In this document: positions 15,881 to 24,319 of the stretch, in pieces | Position numbering within the stretch: the first letter of the stretch is position 1 | Layout of the letters: each line of letters opens with the position of its first letter | DNA from: a virus | Direction: 5' to 3' (one strand) | Virus record (IMG/VR): IMGVR_UViG_3300021420_000028 | Coordinates: 1 to 64,000 of that record | Length of the DNA stretch: 64,000 bases | Notes under the pieces: model-generated | Told to the model about the DNA's origin: nothing | Databases searched by the model: none | The model's input: the letters and a program-made list of their open reading frames with translations, nothing else | Translations under genes and position numbers: made by a program

Positions 15881-16826
15881 ACGCGGGCTGATGAGCGCCA
15901 ACGACCCCGTTAATTACGTCATTACTGGCAAGGGACGGGCCGAATTGGCGCGGGAAGAGAAGCTGCGTGACGGCGCTTTCGCCAAGGCGTTGTCCGCGCA
16001 GCGGTGCGAGAGCAGCGACCTGCACGTACACATGACCGTACTCGGTCGCGAGATCGTGTTCGACTTGGTGTATGATCCCGGTTTCATTGCTGACGTCATG
16101 ACGAAGCGCTTTCTTGAACATAACGGTGCCTGCGAGCCGGAGACCGTTCATCTCATGCGGCGTGTTCTGCGTCCGGGCGATTTTGCCATCGATGGAGGCG
16201 CCAACATTGGTTTTTTCACGATGGTGATGTCTTGCCTGGTCGGCGATTCTTCGATAGGCTCAGAAGGTCATGTCGAGGCGTTCGAGCCGTCCACGGTTAA
16301 TTTCAAGAAGCTGCGCATCAACGTGGAGCGCAGCCACGCCGAGAACGTCACGGTCATCAATCGCGCCTTGTGGAGCGAGGATACCCAGGTTACGCTTCAT
16401 CAGCCGGCGGATACCGGCATGAGCAGCCTGGCCCCGTTGCAGGGAACCTTGAACCGGACGCCGGTTGGCGGGCTCACTCTTGACAAGTGGTGTCTAGCTT
16501 ACGACCAGAAGCCGCGGTTGTTGAAGCTGGACATTGAGGGTGCCGAGTTGCATGCATTGATTGGCGCGGGGCAGTTGCTGACGCGAGGAATCGATTTCGT
16601 TTGCTGCGAGATGAACCTGCCCGCGCTCAACCGGTTTGGAGCGTCTCAGATGGACCTGCGCGATTACATGGCGGGTAAAGGCTACACGACGTTCGAGCTA
16701 AGGCAGGACGGAGGACGACCGGTTCCTGTCGATCGGGAGCGCTTGTTGGTGCCGGAAGTTGCTAACTTTAATGTGCTGTTCTCGACAGTCGAGAGGGTAC
16801 ATGAGGCTTGGGAGCAACCGTTGTGA
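15783..16826 (+). CDS. FkbM-family methyltransferase
   Basis: 347 aa; ATG 15783 with GAGG about 11 nt upstream (TTG 15777 possible). The N-terminal 85 residues form a winged-helix-like lead (DEMTVLMIAAEGESMAPIGRW…GRAELA). The SAM-binding FkbM core follows: GDFAIDGGANIGFFTMVMS, VEAFEPSTVNFKKLRINV, LLKLDIEGAELHALIG, CCEMNL. FkbM enzymes O-methylate sugars or related hydroxyls. Together with the glycosyltransferases it suggests a modified glycan. A second FkbM-like gene is at 35148. Confidence 0.8.
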   Translation: MTDDEMTVLMIAAEGESMAPIGRWKEPLLALTERGLMSANDPVNYVITGKGRAELAREEKLRDGAFAKALSAQRCESSDLHVHMTVLGREIVFDLVYDPGFIADVMTKRFLEHNGACEPETVHLMRRVLRPGDFAIDGGANIGFFTMVMSCLVGDSSIGSEGHVEAFEPSTVNFKKLRINVERSHAENVTVINRALWSEDTQVTLHQPADTGMSSLAPLQGTLNRTPVGGLTLDKWCLAYDQKPRLLKLDIEGAELHALIGAGQLLTRGIDFVCCEMNLPALNRFGASQMDLRDYMAGKGYTTFELRQDGGRPVPVDRERLLVPEVANFNVLFSTVERVHEAWEQPL

Positions 16827-17035
16827 CGAGTGTCGGTTTTTCTAATGCCGTTGAGATCGATTACACGAATTATCGCGGTGAACGCGCTAAGCGGCTTATC
16901 CGTCCGATGTCGATCTGCTTTGCGGCGAACGAGTATCATCCCGCCGTGCAGTGGCTTATAAAAGCTGTGGATTTGGAAAAGGATGCAATTCGCACGTTTG
17001 CTATGACTCAAATTCATTCTTGGGTTCCAAAATGA
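16823..17035 (+). CDS. WYL-like short phage protein
   Basis: 70 aa from GTG 16823 (GTGA overlap). VEIDYTNYRGERAKRLIRPMSICFAANEYHPAVQWLIKAVDLEK matches a common short phage/prophage protein type related to WYL-type ligand-sensing domains (R-x-I-R-P, W-x-L, DLEK). Often sits in gene-dense accessory strings like this one. Role unknown, possibly a regulatory modulator. Confidence 0.65.
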   Translation: MTSVGFSNAVEIDYTNYRGERAKRLIRPMSICFAANEYHPAVQWLIKAVDLEKDAIRTFAMTQIHSWVPK

Positions 17036-17361
17036 CCGATCGCAAAGCCCTTGAGAAGCTGTGGGAGCGCGCCGATGGCACTTATTTCCGGCGCTATCCT
17101 GATCGCTTTTATCACATCCGTAACGCCTACGAGCACGAATGCAGCGGAGAATTCTGGACTCTCGGAGCGCACGAGACTAACCGCCGCCGGATCATCCTGT
17201 GCCGGGCCGATGCCGAGCAGAAGCCGCTGCCGGACAACAAGGTCATGAAGATCCCGTTCTTGGCGTTTGCGGATGAAAGTATTGAGGATGACGACGATAC
17301 GCTTTATCCGATCGTCAGGGACATTATGCTCGACGCTTTGAAGAGGGAGAAGTTGAAATGA
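17032..17361 (+). CDS. Unknown 109-aa protein
   Basis: ATG 17032 in an overlap with the previous TGA. Basic, aromatic N-terminal half (ALEKLWERADGTYFRRYPDRFYHIR) and acidic C-terminal half (FADESIEDDDDTLYPIVRDIML). No recognised family. Tightly packed, overlapping neighbours suggest an early accessory operon. Confidence 0.6.
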   Translation: MTDRKALEKLWERADGTYFRRYPDRFYHIRNAYEHECSGEFWTLGAHETNRRRIILCRADAEQKPLPDNKVMKIPFLAFADESIEDDDDTLYPIVRDIMLDALKREKLK

Positions 17362-17549
17362 GTGGAGTCGAGACGAGCAAGTCGTTCGGGGAAGAAACGT
17401 ATCTAGGCGACGCGGTCTATGCATGGTTCGACGGGTATCAAATATGGTTGCGGACTGGTGATGGAAACGATAACCGGATCGCACTTGAACCTGGAGTATA
17501 CGCCGCACTTCGGAAGTACGGTGACGATATATGGGGGTTGGCGCCATGA
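17358..17549 (+). CDS. Unknown 63-aa phage protein
   Basis: ATGA overlap with the previous gene. The pattern ETYLGDAVYAWFDGYQIWLRTGDGNDNRIALEP recurs in short phage proteins of unknown function that are predicted beta-rich. No catalytic motif. Confidence 0.65.
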   Translation: MSGVETSKSFGEETYLGDAVYAWFDGYQIWLRTGDGNDNRIALEPGVYAALRKYGDDIWGLAP

Positions 17550-17761
17550 GTTGGTCCCAATCCGTTTTCTCTTCCGTCGTCTCCGAAGTCGGCTACGATT
17601 CGGACAGCGGCGAGCTTCTCGTGACGTGGTCGAAATCAGGTAAGGTCTCCGCTTACCAGGGCGTCCCCGAGGATGTCGCCCAGAGGCTTGCCAACGCGCC
17701 GTCAGTCGGGCAGATGATCAATGACGAGATCAAACCGTACTTTTCCCACAGCTATAGATGA
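17546..17761 (+). CDS. KTSC-domain protein
   Basis: 71 aa, ATGA overlap. Pattern SSVVSEVGYDSDSGELLVTWSKSGKVSAYQGVPEDVAQRLANAPSVGQM…IKPYFSHSYR agrees with the KTSC domain (small domain found fused to or beside RNA-binding and nuclease proteins; here the K/T residues are partly replaced). Function not established for stand-alone phage copies. Confidence 0.75.
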   Translation: MSWSQSVFSSVVSEVGYDSDSGELLVTWSKSGKVSAYQGVPEDVAQRLANAPSVGQMINDEIKPYFSHSYR

Positions 17762-18128
17762 TTACGACTGGACTGACGACCACCGAAAGAATATCGAATT
17801 CGCCTATGCGTTCATCCGCGAGCGTGTCGCCGATGGCGGGAAGGGATGGAGAGGATATCCGATGGATGGTCAATCGCTAGTCGAGCGCTCCGAACAAAAG
17901 ATCGCGGAGCGTTTCCGCGTCATGGCGGAACGAATCGAACGTAATCCTCAAGAGTTTGGCGGCGCCTGCGTGATCGTCCCGCCCGGCGGTACTGAGCCGA
18001 TCGAGTTCCTGCTGATCGATGCGAAGGGGGACGTAGCCCAATTTTATGGGACCATAAAAAGCAAGCTGGAGATACAGTTGGAGGAGTTGCGGGCGGCGCA
18101 GCAGAAGCAACAGCATTGGGGGCGTTGA
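17721..18128 (+). CDS. Unknown 135-aa protein
   Basis: Starts at ATG 17721, overlapping the KTSC gene by 41 nt; no other start exists until residue 48, and the ribosome site is weak. Helical N-terminus (HRKNIEFAYAFIRERVADGG, VERSEQKIAERFRVMAERIERNP), a strand pair (ACVIVPPGG…EFLLIDAKGDVAQFYGTI), and a final Gln-rich helix. The stop TGA lies within the TTGACA of palindrome site 3. Function unknown. Confidence 0.55.
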   Translation: MTRSNRTFPTAIDDYDWTDDHRKNIEFAYAFIRERVADGGKGWRGYPMDGQSLVERSEQKIAERFRVMAERIERNPQEFGGACVIVPPGGTEPIEFLLIDAKGDVAQFYGTIKSKLEIQLEELRAAQQKQQHWGR

Positions 18129-18156
18129 CAAAGCAGATGTAGTGCTATACACTACA
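18125..18156 (+). promoter_or_regulatory. Promoter with perfect TGTAGTG-N5-CACTACA operator (site 3)
   Basis: TTGACA (18125-18130), 17-bp spacer, TACACT (18148-18153). The palindrome TGTAGTG (18138-18144), CTATA, CACTACA (18150-18156) covers the spacer and -10, so a bound protein would block the promoter. Directed at the 18187 gene and perhaps the whole terminase/structural run. Confidence 0.7.
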
Positions 18157-18186
18157 TGATGTTAACAACCCATTGGAGACGATAAA

Positions 18187-18450
18187 ATGGCCGCCAGAGT
18201 TCAGAAATCCGAAAACATCGTTACGAAATTGGAGACTGTTCCGATGCCGCGCGTGCAGCGTTCGTTCGATGGCATCCGTTCGGCATTGTTCGACGAGTGG
18301 GACAGTTTGCGGTCTGGCAACACTACCGCGGATAACGCCAAAGCCGCGTCCCGCATGGCGGACGTCATTCTCAAGAGCGTAGAGACGCAGCTGGAAACCT
18401 TGAAATTTTCCAGCACCCATTCTCAGCAGGCCGGCTTGCTGTTGAAATGA
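18187..18450 (+). CDS. Small helical protein ahead of terminase
   Basis: 87 aa; GGAG 8 nt before ATG. Helical throughout (RSFDGIRSALFDEWDSLRSG…NAKAASRMADVILKSVETQLETLKF). Such short proteins just before terminase genes in phages are sometimes linked to DNA packaging, so a small-terminase-like or regulatory role is conceivable, but no HTH is obvious. First gene behind operator site 3. Overlaps the next gene by ATGA. Confidence 0.6.
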   Translation: MAARVQKSENIVTKLETVPMPRVQRSFDGIRSALFDEWDSLRSGNTTADNAKAASRMADVILKSVETQLETLKFSSTHSQQAGLLLK

Positions 18451-19034
18451 GGACGCATTGTCCTGTTTGCGGTCGGGGGTTGTGCCCCGACTTGCAACCT
18501 GTTCTCGAGTGGTGGTCGCCACAGGTTAGTGGCCGTATGAGACCGCCGTGGATTTCGTCGGATTGGATAAAAAGCATATGCGGCGGTTGTCAAGAGCGTT
18601 TTGCGCTGTGGTTGCGTCGACGAGATGAGCGCCTCTATTGGGTTGAGGATAACCAGTTTAATTTTAATGTTTGGTTGGCTGTTCAGCTAAATAAAGATTT
18701 GAAACGTATTCGCACTAAGAATTCTTTGCGTGTTTGGTGCCGAGAAGTCACGGCATACGGACCTTGTTCGCGCGAAGCCAAGTACGAAAATGGCTTTTGC
18801 ACTCGTCACGAGCCGGGAGTTTATACCGTAGCGAGTCGCACCGGTCGTATGGATCGAGTAGCGGCTGGACAGCGCGAGCAGGAAAATGTTAAGCGTCGCC
18901 GCCGCATAGCGGAACGGGCATACTTGCGTAAGCAGCTTTTTAGCGCTAGCTTGTCGCCATGGCAGGCTGGAGCGAAGCGAAAAGGGATCGTGTCGAGGCG
19001 GCGTTTTATGCCTTCCTGGCCCGTTGCTATATAA
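18447..19034 (+). CDS. Cys-rich, Zn-binding-like protein before terminase
   Basis: 195 aa, ATGA overlap. Cysteine pairs suggest two metal sites: HCPVCGRGLCP with ICGGCQERF, then VWCREV…GPCSREAKYENGFCTRHE. The C-terminal 50 residues are strongly basic (VKRRRRIAERAYLRKQL). The 3' end overlaps terL by 76 nt. Could be a recombination or DNA-binding protein inserted in front of the terminase; family not recognised. AT-richer than terL. Confidence 0.55.
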   Translation: MRTHCPVCGRGLCPDLQPVLEWWSPQVSGRMRPPWISSDWIKSICGGCQERFALWLRRRDERLYWVEDNQFNFNVWLAVQLNKDLKRIRTKNSLRVWCREVTAYGPCSREAKYENGFCTRHEPGVYTVASRTGRMDRVAAGQREQENVKRRRRIAERAYLRKQLFSASLSPWQAGAKRKGIVSRRRFMPSWPVAI

Positions 19035-20890
19035 ATTCAAAAGACAAGGGGCGAATCTGCCTCGGCGAGCATCTCTACGACGGGCAGATGCAGTTCATAA
19101 CAGCCGTCTTTGACGCGCTGGAAGCGGACATCCATCACATTTATTGCCTCAAGAGCCGGCAGCTTGGCATTTCTACGATCGTTCGCGCCTTGATCGCGTT
19201 CTACGTCGGCATCCACGACGGTCTCAAAGGCGCTTTGATCTTCGACACAAGTCCCCACAAGGAGAGCGCGCGCAAGGAGCTCGTCACGCTCATAAAGAAC
19301 TTGCCGCGCAGCCTGCGCTTTCCGGAAGTTCAGGGGACCGGGTCGGGCAATCGCGAGAGCCTGACCCTGATGAACGAGTCGGTGATCCTCTTCATGTCGG
19401 CCGGCGTCAAGGAGAGCAAGTCCAGCGGTACGCTGGGCCGCTCCGAGGGTTTGACCGTCGCGCATCTCAGCGAGCTTTGCTCGTACGAAAATCCTACTGG
19501 CATAAAAGCTCTGGAACAGTCGTTTTCTGACGAGCATCCAGATCGGCTTTACATTTATGAGTCGACCGCCCGCGGTTACAATATGTGGAAAACGATGTGG
19601 GATAAAGCGAAGGCCGACCCCCATCATTGCAAGTGTCTATTTCTCGGCTGGTTTTCGAAGCCTAGCCAGAGCATCCCACAAGAGCATGCTGATTTTCAAT
19701 TGTATGGACTCGCCCCACCGACGACGGAAGAGGCGGTTCGGATCAAGGCAGTGAGGGACCAGTACGGCCACGTCATAACGCCCGAGCAGCTGGCTTGGAT
19801 TCGCAAGAAGGTGAATCCCGAGGTGAACGCCGAGAACGACTCGGCTGTTGAGGAAGACGACACGATCATGCTTGCCGAGCAGGCCTGGACGGAAGAGGAG
19901 GCTTGGCAGCAGACGGGATCGGTATTTTTTGCCGGTGCCGACTTGACCGACATGACGAACAAGCATGTCAGTCGCAAGTTCAAGTCTTTTATGTTCCTGG
20001 CTGGCGAAGAGTTCGCCGACATGAAAATTTACCGGTCGGAGAATCCCCGGTCGACCGAGTTGAAGGTGTGGGAAGAACCAGCCCCGGAGGGTGTCTATGT
20101 CGCAGGAGTCGATCCCGCCTATGGAGAAAACGAGAACAACTGCAATTCTGCAATTCAAATCCTTCGATGCTATGCGGACGGGGTCGACCAAGTTGCTGAG
20201 TACGCTTGGCCTCTCCAAACAACACGTCATCTTGCATGGACCTTGGCGGCTATCTTGGGATGGTACGGCGCTAGTCCTAGAGCCGTTATCCGATACATCC
20301 TCGAACTCAACGGTCCCGGCACCGCCGTCTACAACGAAATAAAGGCGTTGAAGTTCTACATTGAGAACGCGACTTATGTTCAGAAGCCGCTGGAAGAACG
20401 CGGGCTCATGAATCTGTTTCAGAACGTCAAGACTTATATTTATACCCGTCCGGATTCGATGGGGCCGGGGTATAATTATCACTGGCTTACGAATACCCGT
20501 TTGAAGATCACGATCATGGAGCAGCTGCGCGACATCGCGTCTAACGGCAAGTTGCGCATCCGGTCCATGGATCTGATCGAGGAGATGCGGTCGATCTCGC
20601 GGGAAGGCGATTCGATCGGGGCGCCGTCGTCTATGCGCGACGACCGGGCGGTTGCAATGGCGCTCGCCAATTATTATTGGATGACCAAGATTCGCCAGGG
20701 GCTGATCGGCGAGCGGCGCACCCGTGCTGCGGAGGAATCCCGGCAGCGGCTGTCGATAGTTGACCAGGTGACGCTTTTCAACCAGAATAGCTTGGAGACG
20801 TTTTTTGCGGCCAAGCAGGCGGGGCGGCGCCGAGATGCAGTTGCCGCCACTCGCAATGCCTGGCGCTACGGAACGGGTCGGAGGTATTGA
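18959..20890 (+). CDS. terL: Terminase large subunit
   Basis: 643 aa. Translocase domain: adenine-binding DGQMQF near 43, Walker A KSRQLGIST (65-73) and Walker B LTVAHLSEL (Ser171-Glu172). Nuclease domain acids: VAGVDPAYGE (Asp385), ILELNG (Glu449), MRDDRAVAMA (Asp561/562). Drives DNA packaging into proheads with the portal. Length is at the upper end of the family. No small-subunit gene was recognised. Ribosome site is weak; the chosen ATG gives a normal lead-in. Confidence 0.9.
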   Translation: MAGWSEAKRDRVEAAFYAFLARCYINSKDKGRICLGEHLYDGQMQFITAVFDALEADIHHIYCLKSRQLGISTIVRALIAFYVGIHDGLKGALIFDTSPHKESARKELVTLIKNLPRSLRFPEVQGTGSGNRESLTLMNESVILFMSAGVKESKSSGTLGRSEGLTVAHLSELCSYENPTGIKALEQSFSDEHPDRLYIYESTARGYNMWKTMWDKAKADPHHCKCLFLGWFSKPSQSIPQEHADFQLYGLAPPTTEEAVRIKAVRDQYGHVITPEQLAWIRKKVNPEVNAENDSAVEEDDTIMLAEQAWTEEEAWQQTGSVFFAGADLTDMTNKHVSRKFKSFMFLAGEEFADMKIYRSENPRSTELKVWEEPAPEGVYVAGVDPAYGENENNCNSAIQILRCYADGVDQVAEYAWPLQTTRHLAWTLAAILGWYGASPRAVIRYILELNGPGTAVYNEIKALKFYIENATYVQKPLEERGLMNLFQNVKTYIYTRPDSMGPGYNYHWLTNTRLKITIMEQLRDIASNGKLRIRSMDLIEEMRSISREGDSIGAPSSMRDDRAVAMALANYYWMTKIRQGLIGERRTRAAEESRQRLSIVDQVTLFNQNSLETFFAAKQAGRRRDAVAATRNAWRYGTGRRY

Positions 20891-20891
20891 G

Positions 20892-21125
20892 GTGCTGAAT
20901 CGTAGAACGTTGTTCGGTTTGCTTGCTGCGGTGCCGGTAGCGGTGCAAGAGGTTGTTAAGAATCCGCCATGGGTGTTGCAAGAAATTGGCGGTGTTAAAG
21001 TCAGCACTTTGGTGCAAAATCGGGAAGAACTGTGGAACGGGTCTCCACGCCAGACTCATATGGATAAAGTTGTGGTTAACTCACTGATGGTGCAAGGTCA
21101 ATTTACTGGCTTCGGCGGCCTGTAA
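20892..21125 (+). CDS. Small protein with Tat-like N-terminus
   Basis: 77 aa from GTG 20892, with GGAGG about 7 nt upstream; this excludes the earlier in-frame ATG inside terL. The N-terminus (V)LNRRTLFGLLAAVPVA resembles a twin-arginine signal (RR-x-L-F plus hydrophobic run). The C-terminus ends MVQGQFTGFGGL, which also occurs almost identically inside the major capsid protein (MVQGQFTGYGG) in different codons. Function unknown. Confidence 0.5.
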   Translation: MLNRRTLFGLLAAVPVAVQEVVKNPPWVLQEIGGVKVSTLVQNREELWNGSPRQTHMDKVVVNSLMVQGQFTGFGGL

Positions 21126-21141
21126 CAGGTCGGAGGCGTCG

Positions 21142-21354
21142 ATGGTGTCGAATCGCCTGCGCAAATTCGGAGAGTTGCTGTTTGGGGTTCGTTGGCAGAC
21201 TGAGTTGGCGAAGGCGCTATCGGTCAGCGATCGTACGGTGCGACGTTGGCTTTCGGGGGATACGAAGGTGCCGCCAAGTGTAGATGAGGAGCTGAAAATC
21301 ATGCTTGTGAAGCGTCGGGCAGCAATCGAGGAAGTGTTGATTCGGAGGTATTAG
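21142..21354 (+). CDS. HTH DNA-binding protein
   Basis: 70 aa; GGAGG precedes the ATG. QTELAKALSVSDRTVRRWLSGDTKVP is a clean XRE/Cro-type helix-turn-helix, with a helical tail (SVDEELKIMLVKRRAAIEEVL). A transcription regulator of the phage, in the middle of head genes. It could bind one of the palindromes described here; untested. Confidence 0.75.
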   Translation: MVSNRLRKFGELLFGVRWQTELAKALSVSDRTVRRWLSGDTKVPPSVDEELKIMLVKRRAAIEEVLIRRY

Positions 21355-21476
21355 TCGGCCGGATAATGAGGGCCGGAGCGGAGGTCCGACAACGGAAGGC
21401 GGGATGCGGGGCCTTCATACGTGGGGTTCTTTACCGTCACAATGCCGCTGATCCGCTCAACCATTATGGAGTCTTG

Positions 21477-22055
21477 ATGGCCGTCGTCATCCGTTGCCCT
21501 GCTTGCCGGACCAAGTTCCGGTGGCTCGCCGAGACTGAGGCGTATCCGTCCGATTGCCCGCAATGCGGGGCCTATGTAGGGCACGATCGCGCTGACGATG
21601 ACGTCGTCATGCCAAATATCCTGAGTTTCTCGACGCGTTGCTCGGACGGCGTCTACAAGGCGATGGAGAAGGCGTCCCAGGAGCGGGTTTATCAGGCCGC
21701 CGAGATGGCGGGTTGCGACGCTTCCGACATGGCCGACCTCAAGATCACCAATCTCCGCGACAATATGAAGCAGGGCGAGATCGCTGCCATGCCGGTGGTT
21801 AACGACCTGACCAGGCACATGGATGCCATGCGGGCGAGAAATCCCAATGCGCATGTCGGCTTTGGTTCGGATCATAATTCGATCGCAATGGAGTATGCGG
21901 CTGGTGCCGCTACTGGACACATCGCTCAAGGCGTTCCCGGGTCGATTTTGCCGCGCCGGGGCGCACAGGTGGGAACGGCTTTGACATCTGCGCATGCGGA
22001 AAAGGCGGACGCCGTGTTGCAGGCATCGTACATGAGCAAGGGTTACCTTCGGTGA
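21477..22055 (+). CDS. Zn-ribbon protein upstream of portal
   Basis: 192 aa from ATG 21477 (GGAGT upstream). The N-terminal zinc ribbon is CPACRTKF…CPQCGAY (residues about 7-35). The rest is helical and Gly/Ala-rich, ending in many Met/His residues. Resembles zinc-ribbon proteins often found next to phage portal genes; possibly structural or an assembly factor. Stop overlaps the portal GTG. Confidence 0.7.
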   Translation: MAVVIRCPACRTKFRWLAETEAYPSDCPQCGAYVGHDRADDDVVMPNILSFSTRCSDGVYKAMEKASQERVYQAAEMAGCDASDMADLKITNLRDNMKQGEIAAMPVVNDLTRHMDAMRARNPNAHVGFGSDHNSIAMEYAAGAATGHIAQGVPGSILPRRGAQVGTALTSAHAEKADAVLQASYMSKGYLR

Positions 22056-23797
22056 TAACGGTCCCCACCGACTACAACAAGCTTCTCCAATTCTCCCGCG
22101 ACATGGTCGAGCAGTGCCGGGTCTCGTCGGCTTCACGGTCCGCTTATTACATGAGCCTCAATCAGATCGCCGAGACCGGCCGCTATGACGGCAACAAGGC
22201 GCTGATCAACAAGATCGACCCCCATCTTTCCCGAATCGCCGCTCACATTTTTTCCCCCGTCGAGTTGAAATTCACGATCGATTACGACCGCATGCACCCG
22301 AGGCAGGATTTGGATCGGGCGCGCGTCGCGGCAATGCAGCTCACACGTCAATGGGATCGGACATCGACCGATATTTTGTATGGACGGGGCGTATTCGAGA
22401 GTCTCAAGTACGGGTGGTGCGGCGTCAAGCAGTGGCCGCAGTCCGAGGGGTCGGATGAAACTTATCGGCAGTACGCGCGCCTAGTCATGCCTTGGAATTT
22501 CGGCGTCTACAATGAGGCTGAGACTGACATTTCGCGGCAGATTGCTACTTGCGAAACGGTTGCATTGACGCTTCCAGAGGTGTGGCGGCGCATCTGGCAC
22601 CTTCCGAAAGCTGAGAAGCTGTTTGAGCGTATTCGAGCGCACGCGGCGCCGGGGCAGAGTCACGATGCCAACCAGTCGTTCTTCCATCAGGTGCTGTCGA
22701 CCAACCAGATTCAGACGCAAAATCCCAACGGTTTCTCGGGGACTCTGCCCGGCGGCATGGTGAACGTATCGAGCGGCGGCAGCTTCCAGATCATGGGGCC
22801 GCAGGTCGCCGCCGAGACGTGCACGATGCACGAGCTTTGGATTCAGGGACACGACGACTACGTCACGTTGCAGCTGATCGAGCCCGATATTCTGGTTTCG
22901 CCGCCCGTGATGGATGGCAAGGTGCTGAAGCACTCGAATTTGCTCGGGCTTCTCTCTCATCAGCAGCCGATTCGGTCAATCCAAGTCAACGAGACCAGCG
23001 GCTGGTTCTGGGGCAAGAGCGAGTTGGTCAATCTGGCCGAACCGCAGTCGTTTCTTGCTGGCCTTCTGGACGACATGCGGCGGCTGATCGGTCTGCAGGT
23101 CGACCGGATTCTGTTCTTCACCGGTGAGAACCGGATTACCGACGAGCTTTATGGGCAGATGCGGATGGCCGGTTTCGGCAGCAGCGACCCCAACATGAAG
23201 GTTGAGGATCTGACTCCACCGTTCTCGTCCGACCTGCTTCCCGTGATCAAGTTCGTAATCGAGCAGATGGATATTAACTCGGGTTTTCCGCCGATCATGC
23301 AGGGACAGGGTGAGCAGGGGGTCCGAGCGGGCTCGCATGCGGGCACGCTGATGAAGACGGCTTCGCCCACGTTGCGTGATCGCGCCCTGATCGCCGAGCG
23401 CAACTGCGCGGTTGCCGCCGATCTCACGATGGAGATCAAGGAGGCCAAGGACGATTCGACCTATTGGACGAAGGCCGACACCATTCAAGATGTGCGGCAG
23501 ACCGAGTTCAAGCTCATGGACTTGCCCGACGATTGGCGCGTCACCGTGGACTCGCATTCGTCCAGCCCGATCTTCAGCGACGAGAATGCGCAGCTGATCT
23601 TGGCCGCTCATGCAAAAGGACTGGTTCAGACCGAGTACGTGCTCAACAACATGCCGTTCCCTAATCGGGAGGACGCCCTGGCTCAGAACCGCGAGGCGGA
23701 TAAGAACAAGCAGGCGATGATCCGGCAGTTGATGCAGGATAATCCGGAGGCGGCCGAGAAGGTGCTGGCGAAGACGCTGGGAGGGGGAAGAAGGTAA
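22052..23797 (+). CDS. Portal protein
   Basis: 581 aa, GTG start in a GTGA overlap with the preceding gene. Position directly after terL, length, and segments such as DPHLSRIAAHIFSPVELKF, YGRGVFESLKYGWCGVKQWP, ALLDDMRRLIGLQVDRILFFTG-like LDDMRRLIGLQVDRI and FPPIMQGQGEQGVRAGSHAGTL fit large podovirus-type portal proteins. It should form the dodecameric DNA entry ring. The C-terminal region is helical with Gln/Asn-rich ending. Confidence 0.8.
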   Translation: MITVPTDYNKLLQFSRDMVEQCRVSSASRSAYYMSLNQIAETGRYDGNKALINKIDPHLSRIAAHIFSPVELKFTIDYDRMHPRQDLDRARVAAMQLTRQWDRTSTDILYGRGVFESLKYGWCGVKQWPQSEGSDETYRQYARLVMPWNFGVYNEAETDISRQIATCETVALTLPEVWRRIWHLPKAEKLFERIRAHAAPGQSHDANQSFFHQVLSTNQIQTQNPNGFSGTLPGGMVNVSSGGSFQIMGPQVAAETCTMHELWIQGHDDYVTLQLIEPDILVSPPVMDGKVLKHSNLLGLLSHQQPIRSIQVNETSGWFWGKSELVNLAEPQSFLAGLLDDMRRLIGLQVDRILFFTGENRITDELYGQMRMAGFGSSDPNMKVEDLTPPFSSDLLPVIKFVIEQMDINSGFPPIMQGQGEQGVRAGSHAGTLMKTASPTLRDRALIAERNCAVAADLTMEIKEAKDDSTYWTKADTIQDVRQTEFKLMDLPDDWRVTVDSHSSSPIFSDENAQLILAAHAKGLVQTEYVLNNMPFPNREDALAQNREADKNKQAMIRQLMQDNPEAAEKVLAKTLGGGRR

Positions 23798-23798
23798 G

Positions 23799-23903
23799 CG
23801 GCGACACCCTCTCTCGGGTCCGGACCTTCGACCGAAGTCGCACCGGTATTTAGCGCGTCACACCACTCGGGTACACTAGTATCGCCCTCGGCAGGTGTCG
23901 CCG
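23799..23903. other. 10-bp inverted repeat spanning convergent gene ends
   Basis: CGGCGACACC (23799-23808) and GGTGTCGCCG (23894-23903) are perfect complements enclosing 85 nt, with a small internal CTTCG-ACC-GAAG-type hairpin. The block separates the rightward portal stop from the leftward gene ending at 23909. It may be a bidirectional terminator or a structured RNA; no ORF inside. Confidence 0.4.
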
Positions 23904-23908
23904 GTTCG

Positions 23909-24319
23909 TTAAGCTGGAAACCTCCCGTTAGGCGAAAATCCCGTCGGCATAGGCTGCATGATCGGCATCCCGCCTTGCGCGCGGCGGCGCGCTTGCGCCA
24001 GTACCGGATCGCTGTCGGCGATCTCCGCGCCTTTTGCTTGCGTGCGCGCTTGATGCAGGGCGCGTTCGATGTGGGCGAGCTTGGATTGCTCCATGTTTTC
24101 GAGCATAAAACCATGAAGACTTTCCGTTGTTACCTCGGCGATCTGGCCGAAATCGTCTTTAAGTGAAACGGCGCTGATCGGCGAAAAATTGGTATCTTTG
24201 CCGCGCGCTTGCAATATGGAGCGAACGGCTAAAGCTGCGTCTTCTGCTGCTTCCTCCGTCTTGAACATCAACGTCCACACCATCGGACCGGGTCCGAAAA
24301 CGATCGTCAGGCTGAACAT
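23909..24319 (-). CDS. Unknown leftward protein inside structural module
   Basis: 136 aa; GAGGATAAAAA before ATG. N-terminal strands (FSLTIVFGPGPMVWTLMFK) and helix (AAEDAALAVRSIL), then DNFSPISAVSLKDDFGQIAEVTTESLHGFML strands and helices. Opposite orientation to all surrounding head genes. Its start overlaps the excisionase-like gene by 13 nt, so the two form a cassette. No family recognised; a C-terminal Pro/Met-rich tail. Confidence 0.65.
   Translation of the reverse strand: MFSLTIVFGPGPMVWTLMFKTEEAAEDAALAVRSILQARGKDTNFSPISAVSLKDDFGQIAEVTTESLHGFMLENMEQSKLAHIERALHQARTQAKGAEIADSDPVLAQARRRAQGGMPIMQPMPTGFSPNGRFPA

Noticed and set aside
16808-16823. TTG start at 16808 for the WYL-like gene
   Set aside because: The GTG at 16823 overlaps the previous stop as in neighbouring genes, and residues before it are encoded inside the FkbM C-terminus.
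19637-21007. 456-codon minus-strand frame over terL
   Set aside because: Terminase motifs on the plus strand are complete; the reverse reading has no family resemblance.
23798-23908. tRNA gene in the portal/cassette gap
   Set aside because: The inverted repeat encloses 85 nt without cloverleaf arms, anticodon loop or T-loop consensus.
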